Source: Phycisphaerales bacterium | GTDB lineage: Bacteria > Planctomycetota > Phycisphaerae > Sedimentisphaerales > Anaerohalosphaeraceae | Direction of reading: 5' to 3' | NCBI GenBank assembly: GCA_003152975.1 | Contig: PMBP01000192.1 | Coordinates: 1-15,467 of the forward strand | DNA length: 15,467 nucleotides | Part shown: piece after piece, positions 1 through 6,980 of the stretch | Position numbering within the stretch: the first letter of the stretch is position 1 | How the letters are laid out: each line of letters starts with the position of its first letter | The notes under the pieces: model-generated | Seen by the model: only the letters and a program-made list of their open reading frames with translations | What the model was told of the DNA's origin: nothing | The model's database searches: none | Position numbers and translations under genes: made by a program

Positions 1-1
1 A

Positions 2-226
2 ATCGACTTGAACGAAAGATATCTGCGGTTCCTTCAAACCATCGTACAATATCGGGGTATTGAAGAATCTCGGCATTGGCTCAAAGTCGGGTTGAATCTT
101 AAACAAACGAGAGATGCACAACGTATTTTCGGTATGGAAGAAGAATCTGTTCAAGATCAAGTATCATTTGAGCGGTGGTTTTCAGAGCGACTTGAGGATT
201 GGAAGGTTATCGAAAATGAAAGATAA
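2..226 (+). CDS. Hypothetical protein, probably the C-terminal end of a gene cut by the window edge
   Basis: The reading frame is open from the left edge to a TAA at 224-226. A TTG at position 8 is the first possible start seen, but no ribosome binding site can be judged there, so the gene probably begins outside the window. The visible 74 or so residues are charged and look helical (IEESRHWLKVGLNLKQ, then an acidic stretch ending in VIENER), with no signal peptide, membrane segment or motif I recognise. Base composition is clearly more AT-rich than in most downstream genes. The last 11 bases overlap the start of the metallophosphoesterase gene, so the two are probably translationally coupled and co-transcribed. 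Function unknown. Confidence 0.5.
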   Translation: MDLNERYLRFLQTIVQYRGIEESRHWLKVGLNLKQTRDAQRIFGMEEESVQDQVSFERWFSERLEDWKVIENER

Positions 227-1241
227 TTCTATAATATCCCGACGATCGTCGTCTTCAAGAATATTGCGAATTGTTTTTATCGCGGCAATCCTGGTTTTTT
301 TCTTCTTTCAGGTCTATGCCCTGATTGTCCATCGCAGAGGGGACTCCCGCTTGCCGGAAAAGTTCGGCAATTTCCACGCTAACTGTGAGGCGATGAAATC
401 GGCCCCGGCCAAAGAGGAGTTCTCCTTCGCCGTTGCCGGCGACACTAACAGCACCGGTACCTTCGAGCGGCTCTCCAAAATGCTCCGCAAGATGCCGCTG
501 GATTTCCTCGTCCTCGTCGGCGACGCCTCCTTCGGCCCAACCCCGGACGAGCATCGATTGCTCCGGGCCGAATGGGCCAAAGAACTCAGGATGCCGTTTC
601 CGACTTTCTATGCCGTCGGCAATCGCGATGTCGGACCCGAATTCCCCATCGAACGCTTCGAGAAATCCTACGGCCCCGGCAACTTCAGCTTCGAATACCA
701 GAATTGCCTGTTCATCGTCCTGCGGATGCTCGATGAATCGTATTCCAACGCCGACTCGCTGGAGTTTCTGCGGAAGTTTCGTGCCGAACCCCTTGATAAG
801 TACCGCCGGCGGTTCGTCTTTGTCCATATTCCCCCGCCGGTTACTCCTGTTTATAAAACCCGGGCGGTCCCCGAAGGCGATGAACTGGTCGCCCTCTTTG
901 ACGAACTCAAAATCGACACCGTCTTCTCCGGCCACTACCACGCCTACGGCCGCGTCCGGCGGGGGGCCACCAACTATATCATCACCGGCGGTGGCGGCGA
1001 CAAATTGAGCAAAGTTCCTCCCGGCCAGTTTCACCATGCCCTGGTTGTCCGAGTCTCGCCCGATTCGGTCGAAGAGCAACTGATCTCCGTTCCCGAGACC
1101 AACGAGATCGAAGACCGCCTGGAGAAATACGCCATCACCGAATGGTGGCCGATAATGCGGGATCATCCCATCGGTGCGGTTACTGCCGATGGTTTGGGGT
1201 TGATCGTGCTCATCGCATGCCTCGTCTGGCGGCGTCGGTAA
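216..1241 (+). CDS. Membrane-anchored calcineurin-like metallophosphoesterase
   Basis: This 341-residue protein is probably a metal-dependent phosphoesterase held in the membrane with its catalytic domain outside the cytoplasm. The start at 216 is chosen because GGAAGG lies at 201-206, nine bases upstream. Residues 16-38 form a hydrophobic helix after an Arg/Ser-rich N-terminus, and residues 319-338 form a second one followed by RRR. Between them are the family blocks in order: AGDTN (74-78), LVGDAS (100-105), GNRD (135-138), a lone His at 204 (HIPP) and GHYH (239-242). The usual block I D-x-H is D-T-N here, and the usual GNH[DE] is GNRD, so two metal- or substrate-binding His are replaced. 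Activity may therefore be altered or lost. The substrate cannot be deduced. The gene overlaps the upstream ORF by 11 bases. Confidence 0.8.
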   Translation: MKDNSIISRRSSSSRILRIVFIAAILVFFFFQVYALIVHRRGDSRLPEKFGNFHANCEAMKSAPAKEEFSFAVAGDTNSTGTFERLSKMLRKMPLDFLVLVGDASFGPTPDEHRLLRAEWAKELRMPFPTFYAVGNRDVGPEFPIERFEKSYGPGNFSFEYQNCLFIVLRMLDESYSNADSLEFLRKFRAEPLDKYRRRFVFVHIPPPVTPVYKTRAVPEGDELVALFDELKIDTVFSGHYHAYGRVRRGATNYIITGGGGDKLSKVPPGQFHHALVVRVSPDSVEEQLISVPETNEIEDRLEKYAITEWWPIMRDHPIGAVTADGLGLIVLIACLVWRRR

Positions 1242-1246
1242 GCGCA

Positions 1247-1276
1247 AAAGAAAACCCGGCCCGATGCTCGCGGGCC
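1247..1276 (-). terminator. Candidate intrinsic terminator for htrA
   Basis: Read on the minus strand, the inverted repeat GGCCCG/CGGGCC (1271-1276 with 1258-1263, 7-base loop) is followed after GGG by TTTTCTTTT (1254 down to 1246). It lies about 140 bases beyond the htrA stop and just past the stop of the convergent phosphoesterase gene. The six-pair stem is short, so this is a moderate call. Confidence 0.45.
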
Positions 1277-1304
1277 TCGGACCGGATTCAAGTCAACTTC
1301 GATT

Positions 1305-1396
1305 GTCATTCCCGCGAAAGCGCCGAATCCATTTTGTTTAGATATTTCTGTTTTGAAGATTTTGATATTGTTTAGAGTTTTAGTGCTTCGTGCTTA
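1305..1396. repeat. Composite intergenic repeat, copy 1 (degenerate)
   Basis: It starts with GTCATTCCCGCGAAAGC and a damaged right arm ending in GAATCCA, then an AT-rich tail containing TTGTTTAGAGTTT and TTAGTGCTTCG. The same order of blocks recurs at 15363-15467, and the hairpin block alone recurs at 7939. Here the palindrome is imperfect because the right arm reads GCGCCGAAT. It resembles the dispersed palindromes with core ATTCC...GGAAT that are common in bacterial intergenic DNA. Confidence 0.65.
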
Positions 1397-1415
1397 GACT
1401 GTTTCGTCGTGTCAT

Positions 1416-2846
1416 TTATTTTTCCAGATTCAGCACGATATACTGTGCATAGTCTTCATTCCGGACCAGCAACAGAACCTTGTCCTTAATCTTTTTCATC
1501 GCCGCGTTGAATTCCTTGACCGAATTGGTCCTCTGCCGATTGACGCTCAGGATCGCCATCCCCGGCCTCAGGCCCGCCTTCTCGGCGATGCTCCCGCGTC
1601 CAACCTTGGCAACCAGGACCCCTTCATTCGAAGTTAGCCCGAATCGATCGGCCATGTCGGCAGTGATCTCCTGCACCTCCAGCCCGATCTTGCCGGCCGT
1701 TTCGGACGGGGCCATGATGCTGTCGTTGAGCGAGCCGACGGTGAGGGTCAGGTCCTTCTGGTCGTTGTTGCGGACGACCGTCAGCTCGACCTTGGCCCCC
1801 GGTTCAACCTGCGAGACCGCCGTGCGGAAAGACTGGTTGTTCTTGACCTCTTGGCCGTTAAGCTTGATGATCACGTCCCCGTCCTTGAGGCCGCCCTTGG
1901 CCGCCGGCGAATCCTCGATCACGCGGGTTACGATCACGCCCTGGTTCTTGTCCAACCCGAAAAACTTGGCCTTCTCCGGCGTGACGCCCTGCAGGTCCAT
2001 TTCGATGCCGATGTAGCCGCGGTTGATCTTGCCGGTCTTGAGCAGTTGATCCTTGATGTTCTTGGCCATGTTGATCGGAATCGCAAATCCGATGCCCATG
2101 TACCCGCCGCTCTGGCTGAAGATCGCGCTGTTGATCCCGATGGCCTGGCCGTCCAGGTTCAGCAGCGGCCCGCCCGAATTGCCCGGATTGATCGCCGCAT
2201 CCGTCTGGATGAAGTCCTCGTACTCGGCGATGCCCACGCTGCGACTCTTGGCGCTGACCACGCCCACCGTCACCGTCTCCGACAGCCCAAAGGGATTGCC
2301 CACCGCGATAACCCACTCGCCAATATCCAGTTTATCCGAATCGCCCAGTTCGATCACCGGCAGGTTGTCCGCCTCGATCTTGATCAGGGCGACATCCGCC
2401 TTCGGATCGGTGCCGATGATCTTGGCCTGCAGGTCGCGTCCGTCATTGAGGCCGACCATGATCTTGTCCGCCTCGCCCACCACATGGTTGTTGGTCAGGA
2501 TGTAGCCGTCGGGGCTGATGATAAAGCCCGATCCCTGGCCCTTCTGCATCCGCTTTTCGGGGGCCTGCTGCGGACGACCGCGCCGTCCGAAGAACCGCTG
2601 GAAGAATTCGTCGTCGAACGGACTGCCGAACTGATCCCCCATGCCGCCGGTCATCTCGATCGACTTTTCAACTTGTATCGACACCACCGCAGGGATTACC
2701 TTTTTCGAGACCTCGGCAAAGGCCTTGCTCGTTTCCCGGAGCGTATCCAGCCCGCTGGCCGCTGAAACCTGCGGAACCAATAGTCCAAATCCCGCCACAC
2801 CCAACAATAACAACATGCCATACCTGATCGATCGTTTCATAACCAT
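1416..2846 (-). CDS. htrA: HtrA/DegP-family (Do) periplasmic serine endoprotease
   Basis: This 476-residue protein is a secreted quality-control protease that degrades or chaperones misfolded envelope proteins. A signal peptide spans residues 1-29 (charged start, MLLLLGVAGFGLL core, cleavage after VSA). The trypsin-like domain shows the full catalytic triad: His121 (TNNHVV), Asp151 (KADVALIKI) and Ser224 (NPGNSGGP). A Phe/Arg-rich insertion at about 65-100 resembles the LA loop of DegP. Two PDZ domains follow at about 278-370 and 386-476. The length is normal for DegP/DegQ/MucD. On the minus strand AGGAGA (2852-2857) sits 5 bases before the ATG at 2846; a second ATG two codons later is also possible. 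It has its own sigma70-type promoter. No regulator such as a two-component system is adjacent. Confidence 0.95.
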   Translation of the reverse strand: MVMKRSIRYGMLLLLGVAGFGLLVPQVSAASGLDTLRETSKAFAEVSKKVIPAVVSIQVEKSIEMTGGMGDQFGSPFDDEFFQRFFGRRGRPQQAPEKRMQKGQGSGFIISPDGYILTNNHVVGEADKIMVGLNDGRDLQAKIIGTDPKADVALIKIEADNLPVIELGDSDKLDIGEWVIAVGNPFGLSETVTVGVVSAKSRSVGIAEYEDFIQTDAAINPGNSGGPLLNLDGQAIGINSAIFSQSGGYMGIGFAIPINMAKNIKDQLLKTGKINRGYIGIEMDLQGVTPEKAKFFGLDKNQGVIVTRVIEDSPAAKGGLKDGDVIIKLNGQEVKNNQSFRTAVSQVEPGAKVELTVVRNNDQKDLTLTVGSLNDSIMAPSETAGKIGLEVQEITADMADRFGLTSNEGVLVAKVGRGSIAEKAGLRPGMAILSVNRQRTNSVKEFNAAMKKIKDKVLLLVRNEDYAQYIVLNLEK

Positions 2847-2880
2847 ATGAATCTCCTGGTTGAAGTTATATTCTTTCCTT

Positions 2881-2909
2881 ATTGTAATGATACGGTTGTC
2901 CTATCTCAA
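2881..2909 (-). promoter_or_regulatory. Sigma70-type promoter of htrA
   Basis: On the minus strand TTGAGA (2904-2909) and TACAAT (2881-2886) are separated by 17 bases; each box matches the consensus at 5 of 6 positions. The predicted start of transcription near 2874 leaves a leader of about 28 bases containing the AGGAGA ribosome binding site. Confidence 0.6.
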
Positions 2910-3074
2910 AGTGCACAATTTCATCATACAAATGGCGTGCCAGGTTTATTGAGAGTTGTAACTATTGAAAGAACAAAGACTTGCGTTAAAAAGCCCAGAA
3001 AGAAAAATTCCGCTTCGCCTGCCATTATGGCACCCATACCTCGGATTAACTGCCCAGGAAACCCCAAAACGATA

Positions 3075-3100
3075 TCAAACAGACTTATTTCTCTGTTTGA
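3075..3100 (-). terminator. Inverted repeat downstream of nadB, possible weak terminator
   Basis: A perfect 9-base inverted repeat (TCAAACAGA / TCTGTTTGA, 8-base loop) lies 31 bases past the nadB stop. The stem is AT-rich, and only a short TTTT follows, about nine bases after the stem on the minus strand. It could be a weak terminator or an RNA-stabilising hairpin. The rest of the 2910-3131 gap shows no gene I can support. Confidence 0.35.
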
Positions 3101-3131
3101 AAAGATGACTCCGCCGATTTCCGGCCTGCCG

Positions 3132-4754
3132 TCAGGTAAGTGATTTTCCCAACTCGATATGATGGCCGAATTGCTTGTTGTTGGTCTCGGGATAGTCGCC
3201 GCGGAAATGCACGCCCCGGCTTTCCTGCCGCCGCCGGGCTGCGGTCGCCATCAGGTTGGCCACCGTCAGCATGTTCTGGCATTCCCACCCGAACGGATGG
3301 TCGAAGACCTTGTCCATGACATACCGCTGCCAAAAGTGAATGATGTCCTCGGCCTCGGCCAGGTGGGTCTCCTTCCGCGTAATTCCGACATTACGCCACA
3401 TCAATGCCCGCAATGCGTTGCGGACATCGTCGGTGTCCAGCCGGCTGCGGTCCGAGTCGGGGATGGCAAACTCCATCCGCGGCGCCGAGAACCGGTCGCG
3501 GCTGGGCCGTATGTCCTGCAGGGCCGACTGCCCGGCGATCTGCCCGAACACCAGTCCCTCCAGCAGCGAGTTGCTGCCCAGCCGGTTGGCCCCGTGCAGA
3601 CAGGTCGAGGCGACCTCCCCGCAGGCGTATAGGTTGCGGATGCTCGTCCGCGCCGCAGCGTCGGTCTTCACGCCTCCGATCATGTAGTGAGCGCTGGGCC
3701 GCACCGGGATCAGGTCGTGGCTGACATCGATGTCGAAACTCTCGCACAGCTCGCTGATCGTCGGGAACCGCTTGGAAAAATGCGCCTTGTCGAAATGCCG
3801 CACATCCAGATACACATGGGTGGAATTGGTCTTGAGCATCCGGTCCAGGATCGCCCGGCTGACCACATCCCGCGGCGCCAGTTCCCCGGACGGGTGGTAC
3901 TCCTGCATGAACCGAACGCCGTTGCCATCGACCAGCATGGCCCCTTCGCCCCGCAGCGTCTCGGTAATCAGCGCCCGCGATGCCCCGGCGATATACAGAG
4001 TCGTCGGGTGAAACTGCATGAACTCCATGTCCCGCAAGCTCGCGCCGGCCCGATACGCCATCCCCAGCCCGTCCGCCGTCGCCACCTCCGGATTGGTTGT
4101 CTCGCGATACAGCCGGCCCGCTCCGCCGGTCGCCAGGATCGTGCCCGCCGCCCAGAGAATCACCAGCCCCGTTGACGGCCGAAACCCCAGCACCCCCAGG
4201 CACTGGTTCTCGTCGTCGGTGATCAGATCGATCGCGAAAATGTGCTCCAGGACATGGATGCGGGGATGGGCCTGCACCTTGCGAATCAGGGCCTCGGCGA
4301 TCCCGCGCCCCGTCGAGTCGCCGTGGGCGTGGGCCACGCGGGCGTGGCTGTGCCCGCCTTCCAGCGTGATGTCGATCTTGCCGTCGGTCCGATCGAACTC
4401 GGTTCCCCACTCGGCAAGCTGCCCGATCAACTCCGGCCCGCGCGAGACGACCAACTCGACGATGTCGCGGTCGCATAATCCGCACCCGGTCTTGATCGTG
4501 TCGGCGATATGGTATTCGATCCGGTCCTCGCTTCCCAGCACCGTCGCCACGCCGCCCTGCGCGTTCCAGGTGTTGCTCTCGCCCAGCGACCGCTTGCAAA
4601 TCAGCGTGACATTCCGCTGTCCGGCCGCCTCGATCGCGGCCCGTAGCCCCGCGATGCCCGACCCGACGACCAGACAGTCCGTAAACAACTGCTGAATCGA
4701 ACTGGTGTCGATCGGCGCTAAGTACCGTCGAAACTCGCTTTGTCGAACCGGCAT
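3132..4754 (-). CDS. nadB: L-aspartate oxidase (de novo NAD synthesis)
   Basis: This 540-residue cytoplasmic flavoenzyme oxidises L-aspartate to iminoaspartate, which quinolinate synthase NadA then uses to make quinolinate for NAD. The FAD dinucleotide fold is at residues 28-40 (VVGSGIAGLRAA). Conserved active-site segments match E. coli NadB: His249 in FHPTTLY, LRGEGA, Arg295 in LAPRD, His356 in SAHYMIGG and Arg391 in HGANRLGSNS. The C-terminal helical domain (about 425-520) is present and length is normal. The ATG at 4754 is chosen because GAGGAA (4761-4766) lies 6 bases upstream; a TTG two codons earlier touches that site. The gene begins 21 bases after the gcvT-like gene and is probably in its operon. 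No nadA or nadC is nearby. Confidence 0.95.
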   Translation of the reverse strand: MPVRQSEFRRYLAPIDTSSIQQLFTDCLVVGSGIAGLRAAIEAAGQRNVTLICKRSLGESNTWNAQGGVATVLGSEDRIEYHIADTIKTGCGLCDRDIVELVVSRGPELIGQLAEWGTEFDRTDGKIDITLEGGHSHARVAHAHGDSTGRGIAEALIRKVQAHPRIHVLEHIFAIDLITDDENQCLGVLGFRPSTGLVILWAAGTILATGGAGRLYRETTNPEVATADGLGMAYRAGASLRDMEFMQFHPTTLYIAGASRALITETLRGEGAMLVDGNGVRFMQEYHPSGELAPRDVVSRAILDRMLKTNSTHVYLDVRHFDKAHFSKRFPTISELCESFDIDVSHDLIPVRPSAHYMIGGVKTDAAARTSIRNLYACGEVASTCLHGANRLGSNSLLEGLVFGQIAGQSALQDIRPSRDRFSAPRMEFAIPDSDRSRLDTDDVRNALRALMWRNVGITRKETHLAEAEDIIHFWQRYVMDKVFDHPFGWECQNMLTVANLMATAARRRQESRGVHFRGDYPETNNKQFGHHIELGKSLT

Positions 4755-4775
4755 GATCAATTCCTCACGAATGGG

Positions 4776-5447
4776 TCAACCGTTCCCGATGGCCTGGATC
4801 AGGCAATCCATCCCCGCCGGAACGATGTTCTGTTGTTTGTGGTACTTGGCGATCGCCCCCGCCGCAAGCCCCGCCGCCGAGGCCGGACAAATCAGCTCCA
4901 ATCCATCCGTATTCAGCCAGCCGCCCCGCAGGACCGTCACCGTGATCATGAAAAACGAATGGCTCACCGCCGACCCCGGAGTCAGCTCCGACAGATCCAG
5001 CGGCACGATCTTGCTCACCGCCCGAAAGGCGTCCGGCCCATACACCCCCAGCATCCCCGTCTTGTCGGTCACATCGACTGCCGCGATCCCGGCCTTCTGC
5101 ATCCGCTCCAGCGCCGCCTGCCGCCCGCCCGGCATCGTCAACACCAGGTACTGGTTCCGGATCCGTGCCGTTCGAACCGGCCCCGACCCGTTCATCGAAG
5201 TCCGGATCCACGCGCCATCGTCTGGCAGTGCGCCCTCGGCCAGCAGGCCCGCCAGTGCCGCCGCCCCCGCAACCGGCACGCTGAACCGCCCGAAGCTGCA
5301 CAGGTCAAACGCCGCCGACGACTGGGTCAGCGCCCCGCGTTCCGCGGCCGGGTCGCCGAAATTCTTCGGCAACCGCCAGCCGTCATACTCGGCGAATTGC
5401 GCCCCCATCTGCTGGTGAACGCCATCAAACGGACTCGATTTGGCCAT
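4776..5447 (-). CDS. Short GcvT-fold (aminomethyltransferase folate-binding domain) protein
   Basis: This 223-residue protein resembles the N-terminal folate-binding domain of the GcvT/YgfZ/SoxG superfamily. Seen motifs: DGWRLPKNFGD (22-32), AAFDLCSFGRFSV (45-57), then VDVTDKTGMLGVYGPDA (124-140) and DGLELICP (181-188), each matching the family's fold landmarks. It ends near PAGMDCLIQAIGNG, where full GcvT (about 360 residues) continues with a C-terminal barrel, so it is a short form rather than a glycine-cleavage T-protein. The position that normally holds the catalytic Asp (DDL motif) appears to read VRTARI (91-96), suggesting no aminomethyl transfer. It also lacks the KGCYxGQE motif of YgfZ. 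The ATG at 5447 has GGGAG six bases upstream. It is the first gene of an operon with nadB. A role in folate-linked assembly or regulation is only inference. Confidence 0.7.
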   Translation of the reverse strand: MAKSSPFDGVHQQMGAQFAEYDGWRLPKNFGDPAAERGALTQSSAAFDLCSFGRFSVPVAGAAALAGLLAEGALPDDGAWIRTSMNGSGPVRTARIRNQYLVLTMPGGRQAALERMQKAGIAAVDVTDKTGMLGVYGPDAFRAVSKIVPLDLSELTPGSAVSHSFFMITVTVLRGGWLNTDGLELICPASAAGLAAGAIAKYHKQQNIVPAGMDCLIQAIGNG

Positions 5448-5517
5448 ACATGTCTCCCACCGCGCCCCGGCCGCAAATCGCCTCGCGATTCTTCGCCGAT
5501 AGCGCGGCATTGGTCTT

Positions 5518-5539
5518 GGCGGAGCTGCGAATCTCCGCC
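5518..5539 (-). other. Leader hairpin upstream of the gcvT-like gene
   Basis: A perfect 7-base inverted repeat GGCGGAG/CTCCGCC with an 8-base loop lies in the predicted leader of about 100 bases between the minus-strand promoter and the ATG at 5447. No T-run follows it, so it is not a classical terminator. I could not match the leader to a known riboswitch. Confidence 0.35.
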
Positions 5540-5555
5540 CATTTTGGAATCATGA

Positions 5556-5584
5556 ATTATACCGCGGCGGTACGCCTTCGGCAA
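5556..5584 (-). promoter_or_regulatory. Promoter of the gcvT-like/nadB operon
   Basis: On the minus strand TTGCCG (5579-5584) and a perfect TATAAT (5556-5561) are 17 bases apart. Transcription would start near 5549, giving a leader of about 100 bases. Confidence 0.55.
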
Positions 5585-5591
5585 ATTCCAA

Positions 5592-5619
5592 TTTACAGGA
5601 CGGCCGGACACGATATAAT
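5592..5619 (+). promoter_or_regulatory. Promoter of the lptB-def-fmt operon
   Basis: TTTACA (5592-5597) and a perfect TATAAT (5614-5619) are 16 bases apart. Transcription would start near 5626, leaving about 29 bases with AGGAG at 5641-5645 before the GTG start. Its -35 box lies only 7 bases from the -35 box of the divergent promoter. Confidence 0.6.
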
Positions 5620-5654
5620 ACGCCAGGAATCGAAAATCGCAGGAGCGAATATCC

Positions 5655-6395
5655 GTGGACATGACTCTTCTCGAAACGCGAAAGCTCGTGAAAACTTATT
5701 CCGGCCGGACCGTCGTCAATGAGGTCTCCATCTCCGTCGAGCAGCGCTGCACCGTCGGCCTGCTCGGCCGCAATGGCGCCGGCAAGACCACCACCTTCCG
5801 CATGGTCGTCGGCATGATCGTGCCCGACGGTGGCACGGTCGTCTTCGAGGGCACCGACATCACCCGCCTGCCCATGTTCCGCCGGGCCCGCCTGGGGATG
5901 GGCTACCTCTCACAGGAGCCCAGCGTCTTTCAGCGGCTGACCGTCCGCGACAACCTCCACGCGATCCTCGAAACCATGTCTATCACCCGCAAGGAACGCG
6001 CCGAGCGGGCCGACGCCCTCATCGAGCGCTTCGGCCTCACCGAGGTTGTGGGTAGCCAGGCGAGGTTTCTCTCCGGCGGTGAACGCCGCAAGCTCGAGAT
6101 CGCCCGCGCGATGGTCACCAACCCCTCGCTGATCCTGCTCGATGAGCCCTTCAGCGGCGTCGATCCCATCACCGTCGAGGAGCTCCAGCAGGAAATCCGC
6201 CGCCTCTCGGCCTCGGGCGTGAGCATCCTGATCACCGACCACAATGTCGAACGTACCCTCGAGGTCGTCGATAAGGCCTACATCATCGACCACGGCAAGG
6301 TCATCGCCCACGGCTCGCCCAAACAGATCGTCCAGAACGAGCTGGTCCGCAAGAGCTACCTGGGCTCGACCTTCCGCGGCGACGAGTTCGATTGA
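5655..6395 (+). CDS. lptB: LPS export ABC transporter ATP-binding protein LptB
   Basis: This 246-residue cytoplasmic ATPase drives the LptB2FG complex that extracts lipopolysaccharide from the inner membrane. It contains Walker A GRNGAGKTT (38-46), the Q-loop in YLSQEPSVF (84-92), the signature LSGGERRKLEIARA (139-152), Walker B LILLDEP with Glu164, and the switch His196 in ITDHNVE. The QEPSVFQRL and DHNVERTL segments point to LptB rather than to other small ABC ATPases such as amino-acid importers. The GTG at 5655 is preferred: AGGAG at 5641-5645 is 9 bases away, but 15 bases from the ATG at 5661. It is first in an operon with def and fmt. The usual partners lptA and lptC are not adjacent. 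Its presence indicates an LPS-bearing outer membrane. Confidence 0.93.
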   Translation: MDMTLLETRKLVKTYSGRTVVNEVSISVEQRCTVGLLGRNGAGKTTTFRMVVGMIVPDGGTVVFEGTDITRLPMFRRARLGMGYLSQEPSVFQRLTVRDNLHAILETMSITRKERAERADALIERFGLTEVVGSQARFLSGGERRKLEIARAMVTNPSLILLDEPFSGVDPITVEELQQEIRRLSASGVSILITDHNVERTLEVVDKAYIIDHGKVIAHGSPKQIVQNELVRKSYLGSTFRGDEFD

Positions 6396-6434
6396 TCGGC
6401 AGGTTGTAGATATATTAGATATGTGAGAGTAACA

Positions 6435-6959
6435 ATGCTCGATCCCGAAAAATGTTGTATGACCCGGTTTCCGGCCCCGGTGCTGGCCGAAAAGGCCAAA
6501 CCCATCGAAACCATCGATGATTCCATCCGCCGCCTCGCCGCGAAAATGATCGACCTGATGGTCGAATTCAAAGGTGTCGGCCTTGCCGGCCCGCAGGCAG
6601 GCGTCGATCTCCGCATCTTCGTCGCCTCGCCCGACGGCACCCGCGAAAACGCCCGCGTCTATATCAACCCCGAGATCGAACCCACGGGCCCGCTTCAGTC
6701 CGTCGAAGAGGGTTGCCTGTCGCTGCCCGGCCTCTACGCCAAGATCCGCCGCAGCTCCCAGTGCACCGTCACCGCCACGGACCTCGATGGCAATCGCTTC
6801 ACCGAAACCGCCGAAGGGCTTCTCGCCCGTGCCTATCAGCACGAGTTCGACCACCTCGAAGGCAAGCTCATCAAAGACCGCTTCAGCCGCATCCAGCAGA
6901 TCGCCGCCCGCCACCGTCTTCGCGAGTTGATGGAAGACTACGAAACCCCGTCCTCTTGA
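6435..6959 (+). CDS. def: Peptide deformylase
   Basis: This 174-residue metalloenzyme removes the formyl group from the N-terminal formyl-methionine of new proteins. All three family motifs are present: GVGLAGPQ (47-54; usual form GxGLAAxQ, so one Ala is Gly here), EGCLSLP with metal ligand Cys94, and QHEFDHLEG with His136, Glu137 and His140. These numbers are shifted by four from E. coli Def throughout, which supports the alignment. The ATG at 6435 has a GAGAG-like site a few bases upstream; an in-frame GTG at 6423 would add four residues but has no good site. It lies 39 bases after lptB and 21 before fmt, so the three are very probably one transcript. Confidence 0.95.
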   Translation: MLDPEKCCMTRFPAPVLAEKAKPIETIDDSIRRLAAKMIDLMVEFKGVGLAGPQAGVDLRIFVASPDGTRENARVYINPEIEPTGPLQSVEEGCLSLPGLYAKIRRSSQCTVTATDLDGNRFTETAEGLLARAYQHEFDHLEGKLIKDRFSRIQQIAARHRLRELMEDYETPSS

Positions 6960-6980
6960 TCGTCCGAAAGGCCCGGTCCC

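Noticed and set aside
255..1247. Minus-strand ORF of 330 codons opposite the metallophosphoesterase
   Set aside because: Its length comes from the GC-rich codon bias of the opposite strand. It has no family motif, and the plus-strand frame carries the phosphoesterase blocks.
1851..2765. Plus-strand ORF of 304 codons opposite htrA
   Set aside because: Antisense shadow: the product is a His/Arg/Asp-rich string without motifs, while the minus strand encodes a complete HtrA with its catalytic triad.
2847..3143. Plus-strand ORF of 98 codons between htrA and nadB
   Set aside because: It starts inside the htrA leader on the opposite strand, has no ribosome binding site and no recognisable sequence features.
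3391..4599. Minus-strand ORF of 402 codons in another frame of nadB
   Set aside because: Gly/Arg-rich low-complexity product overlapping the intact nadB frame.
5910..6914. Minus-strand ORF of 334 codons opposite lptB and def
   Set aside because: It spans two genes with full motif sets on the other strand and shows no motif of its own.
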